From: Acanthornis magna
Lineage: Eukaryota; Chordata; Aves; Passeriformes; Acanthizidae
Direction: 5' to 3'
Assembly (NCBI GenBank): GCA_036785705.1
Contig: JAWUZG010000051.1
Location: 16,768,501-16,832,500, forward strand
Length of the DNA stretch: 64,000 nt
Part shown: positions 55,246 to 64,000 of the stretch, in pieces
Layout: each line of letters begins with the position of its first letter
Position numbering within the stretch: the first letter of the stretch is position 1
Made by a program: the position numbers and the translations under genes
Notes under the pieces: model-generated
What the model saw: only the letters and a program-made list of their open reading frames with translations
Databases searched by the model: none
What the model was told of the DNA's origin: nothing

Positions 55246-56439
55246 TATGTGTACTGTCAGGCCTGCAGTCCCCCCACACATGGGCAAGGATAGAAGATAA
55301 GCTCTGTGAGGATAATCAGGGAAAGCCATAAGTGCAGTGACCAGCAGATATGTCCATAGTGATAAGACATGCCCAAGATCAAGCCAATAATTCCAGTCTG
55401 CAGGCCAGGATGAGTATCCAGGTCAGCTAAGCAGGAGGAAAGGCCCAGGCAAAGCTGCAGCACAGCTCAGGGAGACACCAAGGGTGAGAACCCAGCTTAG
55501 AATCCACTCCTGAACGTAGATGGGGCTGAGCCTCACTGAGGTTTCAGCCATTTTCCATGAGGTCAGTCAGTTGTGCTGGGGAAGTTGGCTCTGAAATGAG
55601 ACAGTCAAAACCCCAAAACCAAGGCCTTAATTTCACCAGGTAATCCATTAATAACTTGTTGTTGTCCCCTTCTCCCAACATACACAGAAAAGTAATATAG
55701 CCTGGCACACAAGTTTTGGTCTTTCTTAAAATCCGGTTTTGATGGGCGCTGAAAACTGAGTCCATCACACGTTCTCCAGAATTTCAGTTATGAAAACTCC
55801 AGCTGTGCTAATGGAAATGAAAATCAGAGAAGGATCAGGTAGGGTTCTTTCATGTAGCTATTTGCATATCTTGCCTTGACCTAATGAGTCTAGTCTAATT
55901 ACTGTTTTGTTGCTTGGAGAAGACTGTACTTCAGAAAATAACTGGGGATTGCTCACTTTCTTTCTTTGAATTGCTCACTGATGACTTTTTTCAATACAAA
56001 AAAGTGCCTTTAATGGGAAAGACCATTGTTTCAAATGCTGGCCTCATTGCTTTATGTTGCCTGTGAGCAGTTTTGTAGAAAATCTTGTGAGTTTTTTCCT
56101 GGATGCGCGATGGAAACAAGTATGAGAGAACGTGATTTCCATCGTGTCCTTCTGCCAGTGTTAGAGCAGGATGAGCTCTGAATTTTATTTGTTTCTTGAT
56201 TTGATTTGCCCTACCTGGCTTGAACAGAGCTGCCAGTGCGGCAGAGCAGCATTGGTGTGTGTGGAAATAGTGCTGATTGTTTCAGAAGGGTCTTAGCCCA
56301 TGACTTTGAAACCTTCTTCAGGTTGTGTCAAAGTTTGACCCTGGCTAAATGCCAGGCACTGACAATGTCTGCTCTCTCTCTATGTGTCTCCTGCTGCAGC
56401 TATGCAGAGGAGAAGAAAAAAACTAACACAAACATACCG
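55246..56439. other. Unassigned sequence
   Basis: A hydrophobic minus-strand frame (55463-55257) is of unknown meaning. I see no gene or repeat of known type. Confidence 0.35.
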
Positions 56440-57640
56440 GACTCATGAGTTGATATAAACCACTGGTGGGAGAGTGCACAGAAATAGGGCGAAAAACAGG
56501 TAGAAAACTTATAGTTGCAAAGTGATTTATTAACCTAACAGAGTTGGAGGATAAATCAGAGGTAAAAATAAGCTCTTAAGACACCGCTTCTTCACTCACT
56601 CCCCTTCCTTCTTAAGGCACCGTTTCTCGGCTCACCCACCTCCATCCTTCCAAGCAACAGCTCTGGGGCAGGGGCAGGGTATGGGTTTTTTTCTCTTAGT
56701 CAGTCCATCAGCACAATTCTTCTGCTACAAACACTGTTTCTCTACTCATCCCCCACCCAATTAGACACCATTTCTCAGCTCATCCCCTCCCTGCTTCCAA
56801 CCAACTGCTTGGGGGTGGGGGCAGGATAGGGGGGTTTCCTTTGGTCAGGGTCAGTCCACCAGGGAGAAGAGTCCTCCACTTAGCTATGGGGGTCCCACCC
56901 ATGAGAGACAGTCCTCTGCGAACTTCTTTGGCATGGGTCCAATCTCATGAGCTGTATCCAGCCAAATCTGCTGCGAACATGAGTTCTTGTCCATAGGGTG
57001 CAGGCTTCCGAGCTAAGGTCAGGTTGTTTCCATCCTGGGAGCAAAGCCTCTCTCTCTCCTGCAAAGCCTTTGCAACTCTCAGTCTCTACTGGGACTCCCA
57101 CTGGATCACAGCTTCCTGCAGACATCCACCTGCTCCCCTGGCATGGGCACCTCCCCATGGGCTGTGGGTGGTTCTCTGCATCCCCCTGGACTCCATGGGC
57201 TGCAGGGGGACCACCTGTTCCCCCCATGGACTTCACCATGACCGGCAGAGGGTTTTCAGCTCCGGTGCCTGGAGCATCTCCTCCCCCACCTTCTCCACTG
57301 ACCTTGGTGCCTCCATGTTGTTTTCCCTCACATATTCTTACCTCCTCCTCCTCCTTCTCTGGCTAAAAAGAACTGCATGCTCACATTATTTTGATTTCTT
57401 CTTAAATATGTTTTCACAGGGGCATAACTAACATCTCTAATTGGCCCAGGCTTGGTCAGCAGCATGTCCATCATCTTCACAGCCATCAGAGATTGGCTCT
57501 GCTGGACATGGTGAAAAACTTCCAGAATCTTCACAGAGGACATGCAGGAGCCATCTTTGTACCCCACCCTACTCACTAGCAAAAACTGGGCCAAGCAAAA
57601 CCACCACAGGTTGCCATCTGGCAATTTTGAGATGGGGGAA
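56440..57640 (-). repeat. ERVL-type LTR, inverted copy
   Basis: 57240-57345 is the reverse complement of the family seen at 39940-40100 and 62630-62800 (GGAGCATCTCCTCCCCCACC, CACTGACCTTGGTG). On the minus strand AATAAATCAC near 56535 may be the polyadenylation signal. A direct near-repeat (GCACCGTTTCTC and ACACCATTTCTCAGCTCATC with GGGGGCAGG) at about 56580-56850 marks an internal duplication. Ends are approximate. Confidence 0.5.
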
Positions 57641-59364
57641 TAGAATGAATTTCCAGCTTATAAATAAAACTGTGAGAAAAACACCTACTTTCAGACAAGA
57701 TGCACAACATCACAGGACCATTACTCCTGTAAGTCTCATTGTCCTGCTGGTATACAGGTTGTTTCTTTTCCATCCCAGAACAAATCTTTATCAATCTTGT
57801 CTCATAATTTATCCAAAAGAACACAGGGATTTAGTAGACTGTGTGTCAAATGCATGTTGAAGATATTCAAATGGCAATAGTTAGCTAGCTGGCCAGATAT
57901 AGACAAAAAGGTCTCCCGGGATATTGATCCTATATGGTATATTCCAATATTTCTGTCAACTTACCTTTTTAGATTCTCAAATGCATGTTAATGCATGGGG
58001 AGCTCTTTGATTTAATTCTATGGAAAGAAAGCTTTGGAGTGAAAATATATTTAAAGAGGCAGGAAAATAGCACAGGGACTGCTTTCAAATCTCATGTTCA
58101 TGAGGAATGTGGTAGAATGGAAAATAAACCAAATTATGCAGGAGCTGCCATTCAGGATGTCTGTGCTAAGCAGCCATGTGCCTCAGAGCTCAGCCAGGAG
58201 CAGGACAGCACACATGGTTTGTGGGGTGAGCACAGCCCATGTGTTTTGCCTGTTGGTGTGGTCAGAGAGGCCTGAGGTTTGTTCTTGATGGCTGGGGACG
58301 GGTCAGCAGGGAAGGGCAGAGGATGGAGCAGCCCTCCCAACATGGGTGTTCCATGGTGCTGAGCTGGGAACCAGCATGTTTCACTGGTGCTGGCAATGCC
58401 TTGTGAGAGTGTCATTGCCATGTGCTGAATTTTCAGCAGCTCTGTGAAATGGCATAAAAGGTGTTCCTGCAAGCCACTGCTTCAAGTCACCTGTGAACCA
58501 GTTTCTGTCATGAGGGGAAGGAAGACTCCAACACAAGTTATCTTTTATCTAACTGTTTTTTAATTTTTAAAGTAAACCAATTCAGGCACAGACTCAGACC
58601 AAATACAGGTACATTGCTTCAAACAGATTGACAACATCCAATCCAGATACATTACATCAGAAGGGGCTTAGTGAACACTAGGCTCAAGTCATGTATGTTT
58701 AGGTGACAGTCACTTTAAAAGTAAATAAACTCCCACTGATGCTGAAAAGGGTTATTAAAATCCAGTCCTGATGTAACAATAATACAGTGACACTTATCAC
58801 TACTTCAGCAAGAGCAGGAAGCTCGAAAGGCTATGTAATTCTTTCCTGAAACATACTGGAATGTTATAGACACCTTTAGAATCAACAAGTATTTCCCTAG
58901 AGTTCAACCAGAGTCGAAAATGATCAGTAAGATTTTCCAAAATTACAGGGAATTCCTTAGCATCCTCATGAGGAGCTTGTAATAATCAGAAACAGCATTC
59001 AAGCTTTATATTCACATATAAAATGTGACCATGTCTGTGCTTAAGTAGGTCTGTTCTGTTTGTGTCATGAATTGCACCATAAAGCATTCCAAGGATTACA
59101 TTCTATTCTAAATCTTGGCCTTGTTTTTCTGCTGTCTTCGAGAGTCTGTTATGATTTCCAAAGAAAGTACAGCGGACAGGAGACAATTTACAGAATTCTT
59201 CATAACATGACTCACATCCAAGTAAAGAAAATTTCCACTTTATTTGTGATTCCACGTGAGGGTTCTAATCTAATAATTTCTGTGTCTATTACTTGATAGC
59301 TCTGACAACTTTAACTCAGTTAATTTGGATCTCAGCTAGAAAGTCCACGGTAAGCCATTGTCTT
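57641..59364. other. Unassigned sequence downstream of the TAS2R gene
   Basis: No other gene is visible. This includes the 3' flank of the receptor gene. Confidence 0.35.
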
Positions 59365-60300
59365 TTACGTTGATGTAGTTCTGATGGGACAGGTAGTGTG
59401 GTGCCAGATCCTAGCTGGCAGCTCTCGAAATTTTGGATTGCTCCAAATTAAGACCATTGTGTGTCCTGCGGGACAGGCAGCCATTACAGCTACACACACA
59501 GACTCTCCATTGCTTAAATATGAAAAACCATTGAAGAAGAGGACAAGCAAAGAAGTAAAATATATAATGTAAAGGATGAGGAAGGAGCAGACGGATTTGA
59601 TGGCACTGATATGGGCCTCTAAGCTGGGATCCCTGAAGCCACTTGCATTATTTTGCATCTGTCTGGTGTGTACCCATAGAGACCGAATCAGCAGGACACT
59701 TGAAACAACAGACAATATTAAAGGCAAAGCTGTACTTGCATAACAGAAATAAATCAATATAGTCCAACTGTCTTTCCTTGTGGTTCCCATTGCTGAAGAG
59801 TTTGTCATGGGGAGAGGAGCAGTGAAATTGCTGTTCACACTACAGTCACCCCAGGCAAAGGGAATTGCAGTTGCAAAGGAGCAGAGTGATGATGTGAGCA
59901 GCATCCAGGGCACCAGCCTGGCAATTCTTTGCTTCAGCCAGATGAAGAAAGACTGTGTGAAACTGGCAACCTTGATACAATAGAAGACACTAAGACTAGC
60001 ACCAAACCAGAGACTGGAGCAGTTCAGAAACATATACACTGTCTTGATAGATACAATCACATTTTCTTCAAAATAGGAGGGTTCACAAAATACAGTCATG
60101 AAGAAATCCAGTATATTCCAGGAATGCAAAATGATTCTAGATAAACTCAGAGAGATCATAATCATATCATATGGAGACCATGTTTTGCTGCTAATGCAGC
60201 CAGATGAAATGACAGCGAAGATAATTCCATTTCCTAGAATTCCTGCCATGGATTCAATTACAATAATTGATTGAAAAAGAAGAGCAAACAATGTGACCAT
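59365..60300 (-). CDS. TAS2R: Bitter taste receptor, type 2 (TAS2R), intact single exon
   Basis: A 311-codon open frame without introns, the usual TAS2R length. It is a seven-transmembrane G-protein-coupled receptor of the plasma membrane. TAS2R hallmarks in order: TM1 IIVIESMAGILGNGIIFAV (11-30), SLSLSRI (50-56) in TM2, TM3 FLNCSSLWFGASLSVFYCIK (91-110), FIWLKQRIARLVPW (119-132) at the second inner loop and TM4, two N-glycosylation sites in the second outer loop (NFT 158, NSS 167), HISAIKSVCSFLILY (230-244) entering TM6, and PAGHTMVLIWSNPKFRE (277-293) in TM7. The N-terminus is very short, as expected. The first ATG fits the alignment with the family. A broken local copy lies at 39155-39499. 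Which avian TAS2R orthologue (TAS2R40-type is plausible) is not settled. Confidence 0.95.
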   Translation of the reverse strand: MVTLFALLFQSIIVIESMAGILGNGIIFAVISSGCISSKTWSPYDMIMISLSLSRIILHSWNILDFFMTVFCEPSYFEENVIVSIKTVYMFLNCSSLWFGASLSVFYCIKVASFTQSFFIWLKQRIARLVPWMLLTSSLCSFATAIPFAWGDCSVNSNFTAPLPMTNSSAMGTTRKDSWTILIYFCYASTALPLILSVVSSVLLIRSLWVHTRQMQNNASGFRDPSLEAHISAIKSVCSFLILYIIYFTSLLVLFFNGFSYLSNGESVCVAVMAACPAGHTMVLIWSNPKFRELPARIWHHTTCPIRTTST

Positions 60301-60658
60301 TGCAACCCAAGAGCTCGCAGTTATTGCTCAGCTTCTCCTGGACTCCTGAAAGCCTCAAATCTGCCAGGCACTGCCAATCCCAATGATCTGTTTTGGGCAA
60401 ATGCTCACCTATTTATCTCAGGGGCACAAGGATCATAATGTCATTTAATATTTCTGCTATTTTAAGTTTTTCTTCCGGGGTTGATAGCTCAGCTGATTTG
60501 TCTAAGCATGCAAATGGGATGAAGATTCAATTACAGTGTTTTCATTTTATTGAAAGGATTGCATTGGAAGGGTTATGGAGCAGCTGAAGTGGGGTTTTTG
60601 CATCTGCAGGTTTGCAGTCCAGTGTCTGATCTCCTGCTTTACATGTCTGGATTTGTTT
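60301..60658. repeat. 5' flank of TAS2R, duplicated at 39500-39846
   Basis: This upstream region is present a second time beside the pseudogene, which marks the extent of the segmental duplication. Confidence 0.8.
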
Positions 60659-62267
60659 TTTATATCTAATGCCCTATCTCTCCCTGTCTTGTGCAATTAT
60701 TGCTTCAGAGTTTGTAAGAGAGGCCAATTGTAAGCGGCCTCTTAACACTGGGGCAGCTCCTTGTCTTGATCAGATACATTCCAATAGCTGCTGCAAGGAG
60801 GCTTGTCCCAGGTTTTTTTGGTGTGTGGAGATTTTTAAGTATTTTACTTATCATTGCCTGCTTCCTCTCAGTGTCCCAAAAGCGAACAATAAATTTGTAG
60901 AAGATAAGAATAGAGAAAAGGAAAATCATTTTTTCAGAGTACTTCATAGATCCATTTCTCACAAGCTGCCTGAAGAGGTGTGTAATTTGTCTAAGGAATT
61001 TAAGATCTGGCTATATACAGCAGTACTTACAGGAGCAATGGCTCAATTGTTAACCGAGTCACTCCCATATGGGACATGCATACATTAAAAACTTTGTTAT
61101 ATGTGAATTCAAACACTTCCCACATCCAAGAAGATACAGGTCTTCTAAGTGAGTAGAGAGGCTTGGGTTTATTGAAAAGCTTTGGGACTCATGTTTTATA
61201 TGCAGGATAGAACACAGAAGGAAAGAGAAAGAGGCTCTTTAGAAATGCAGTGAGACAAGTAGCTGTCAGTGGTACAGTAAGAAGCAGTGGGCAGTGATCA
61301 AGCGAGAAATCGTGAGACTTATTTAAGGCTGTTTCTGTGTGTTGTTTGAATTTACCAGTGCTTAATGTAACCTGTGTTAGCCTAGGGTAGTGATGAAACC
61401 TTTGTGATAAAGCACCGGTAGGAATAAGTCTTTGTGAGCATTCACCTCAGATATATGTACATCTGTTTATATATTGATACATGCACCACTGTATGTATTA
61501 TGTACATGTTATGTTCAGATACTTATTATTTTAAAACACACACCAAGAAAAAGATGGAACTAATTCAAGATCAAACAAACAGTAGTGTAAAAATTAATTC
61601 ATTTTAGTATTAGTACATACTCTTTTTCTGTTCTCACTAAAAATATTATTTGTAATTGTTTTTAGTGAGAGAAATGGGATTGAATATGTTTCACTGCTTT
61701 CTTAAACTCTGGGCTTACCACTTTGTGACACAGTGATTCAAAGGTCTGGCTCTATGATCAGTTTCTTTTGATACTTGCTCTGAATGAGTTTCCCACTACC
61801 CCATCTGCAAAGTTCTTTGTTGAAATTCTGCTGCCAAATTGCCAATTTCTTGGACGTCAAAACTTGCCAACAAATCAAATATTGTTCTGGTTTTATATGT
61901 TTAACAAACGGGTCCAAAACCCACAAAAGCTCTTCCTTTGGAAGTTTTTATAATATGTTATGCTATTCTACTTTCAAATGTTGGAAGTGTACCTGCTTGT
62001 GAGTTTTTTGAGGTGTCACACTTTTTTTGGCAACAAAATTGCAAGTTTCTTTTGAAAAGTCTTTACTCCATCACCCACTGTTAGGATTTCAGTTCCACCT
62101 TGGAGGGACAAAATAAGTGTCTTTATATTTTTGCACAGGGTCTGCTTTGTAGCCCCCTACTGAGAGACACTACTAACATAAATATGTCAGCAAATACAGA
62201 GCATTTGCTTTTTAGTAAAAGAAAACTGTGTAGCTGCTCTTTGAATTCAACAGCTTTTAAGCTCATT
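60659..62267. other. Unassigned AT-rich sequence
   Basis: I see no gene or known repeat. Short frames at 60669-61088 and 61738-62002 have no family features. Confidence 0.4.
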
Positions 62268-62420
62268 CATTGAATCAGAGAATCAAAGAATGGTTTGTGT
62301 TGAAAGGGACCTTAAAACCATCTAGTTCCAACCCCTTGCCATAGGCAGGGACACCTTCCAGTAGACCAGGTTGCCCAAAGCCCCATTCAGCCTTGACCTT
62401 GAGCACCTTGCCACAAGATA
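62268..62420 (-). mobile_element. CR1 LINE, 3' end fragment
   Basis: The plus strand reads GAATCAGAGAATCAAAGAATGG then TTGAAAGGGACCTTAAAACC, ATCTAGTTCCAACCCCTTGCC and GGCAGGGACACCTTCCAGTA, the reverse complement of the avian CR1 3' end with its ATTCTATG-like terminal octamers. The LINE is therefore on the minus strand with its 3' end at 62268. Confidence 0.93.
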
Positions 62421-62539
62421 ACCTGCAAATGTCTGTGTGATTGTGTGGGGTTAATGGGCAAGGTTTTGGTAGGGAGGAGGCTGCAGGGATGGCTTGTGTG
62501 AGAAGGGACCAGGTGTTGCCCCTGTGTTGCACAGAACCA

Positions 62540-62934
62540 GTCTCAGTTACCCCAAAATGGACCCACAGCTGGCCAAGGCTCAGCCCATCAGTGATGGTGG
62601 TGGCATCTCTGTGACAACTCATTTAAGGAGGGGTGAAGACCAGTGCAGAGCAGCTGTGAGGGAGGAGTGAGAGAAAATATGTGGGAGCAACAGCCTTGCA
62701 GACACCCTGGTCAGTGAAGAAGGAGGGGCACAAGATACTCCAGGCCCCAGAGCAGACATTCCCCTGCCCCCTGGAGAAGACCATGCTGATGTGGACTGTG
62801 ACCCTGTAGCCCCGGCAGAGCGTACTGCAGCAGATATCCACCCTGCAGCTCGTGCAGATGCCCTTTGGCAGCAGGTGGTTGTGCCCTGAAGGAAGTTGCA
62901 TCCTGTGGAGATCCAACCACGGAGAGGGGTCCTG
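62540..62934 (+). repeat. ERVL-type LTR copy, first part
   Basis: Close match to 39850-40240. Interrupted at 62934 by an inserted segment and resumed at 63513. Confidence 0.65.
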
Positions 62935-63512
62935 CTGTTGTGGTGGCTGAAACCATCTTGGAGAAGCCAAGAGGTTCCCACCGAAGCAGAAAACTGGTGG
63001 GACAACTCTGAGGTGTGAAATACCCTCTGAGTATTGGTTGAGTGGTCTCTCCCTAAAGTTATGCTAATCCTCGTATGTTAATTGGCCTTGACCTGGTCCC
63101 TGACTCTGCCCTTCCCTTCCCCTCATTGGTTCTTGTATCACACACTCCCCTTCTTCCCATTGGTTGTCATTGTATTTCCCCGCCTCCTCCCTAACCCTAT
63201 TGGACCTGGGCCCCTATATCTGTAGTCGCACAGAGTGACTCTTTTGCTGCTGGACCTCTTTGAAAGTAAACACCTTTGGAGTCTCCACACGACTGAGCCC
63301 TCTGAGTTCTGTATCTCTGGTAAACGCATTGAGCTAATTAGAAGCTCTGGGGTGTGTGCGTGTGTGTGTCCGTGCTATCCATCGGCACGGGTGATAAGAA
63401 AAGGTCTACCTGCACGTTGTCGAATGCAATGGCCAGAAGGCTCTATCTGGGAATCGGGACACTCTCGGAACACGTAGGAGACCACATCTCACCCCACCAC
63501 CACCCAGCATTA
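62935..63512. mobile_element. LTR-like insertion with CCAAT-box cluster
   Basis: Absent from the sister copy near 40236, where TCCTGGCAGG is continuous. TCCTG is present on both sides (62930-62934 and 63513-63517). The insert has five ATTGG words (inverted CCAAT) at about 63036, 63082, 63126, 63159 and 63199, then CCTATATCTG near 63212 and a GTGTGTGCGTGTG run near 63355. Promoter layout suggests a retroviral solo LTR on the plus strand, but the ends are not a clean TG...CA. Confidence 0.55.

Positions 63513-64000
<488 letters not shown>

Noticed and set aside
60669..61088. A 139-codon plus-strand frame upstream of the TAS2R gene
   Set aside because: No recognisable protein features. A phrase like KRPLNTG-CLDQI could be a LINE remnant, but I could not support it.

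Overview
The window is avian, most likely passerine, nuclear DNA. The evidence is an avian-type CR1 LINE end, one intact bitter taste receptor (TAS2R) gene, a PIM-type kinase fragment with the family's 51-nt second exon (PIM copies are known to be numerous in songbirds), and dense avian endogenous retroviruses (ERVs). Only one intact host gene is visible: the TAS2R at 59365-60300, minus strand. The rest is repeats, ERVs, pseudogenes and unassigned sequence. ERV dating, family names and chromosome placement are inference; no search was run.

Layout. 1-3905 is a tandem satellite of about 11 units (326-390 bp). 4785-10617 is the left arm of a large inverted repeat, about 99% identical by eye to two separated right-arm pieces at 25525-30412 and 35845-37517. 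A second satellite block (37520-39154) abuts the right arm. Between the arms lie a truncated PIM-like pseudogene (10620-11790, minus), a broken ERV pol fragment (11945-12956), a long degenerate ERV with gag, pro and env (about 13010-18000, minus), a solo LTR (18734-19630), the 5' end of a tRNA-Trp-primed ERV (19636-20867) and two more solo LTRs (23548-23876, 24031-24449). Inside the right arm, 30413-35844 carries a fragmentary plus-strand ERV with an alpharetrovirus-like env.

39155-39846 is a broken copy of the TAS2R 5' region. 40381-55101 is a nested pair of betaretrovirus-like, env-less proviruses on the minus strand. ERV-A (6-bp target duplication GAGTGA) carries ERV-B (47278-54530, duplication GGAAAT) inside its gag and a solo LTR (43633-44149, duplication GTCCCA) at its pro-pol junction. 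ERV-A itself sits inside an older ERVL-type LTR. 56440-57640 and 62540-64000 hold further copies of that LTR family, the second with an LTR-like insertion.

The most interesting signals are: (i) the satellite unit, which keeps several perfect hairpins whose loops vary while the stems hold; (ii) a left arm that looks like the product of recombination between two direct copies still present in the right arm, with informative bases bracketing the crossover; (iii) the ERV-A/ERV-B pair, with nearly identical pol but strongly different gag and LTR, and three in-frame stop codons shared in pol.
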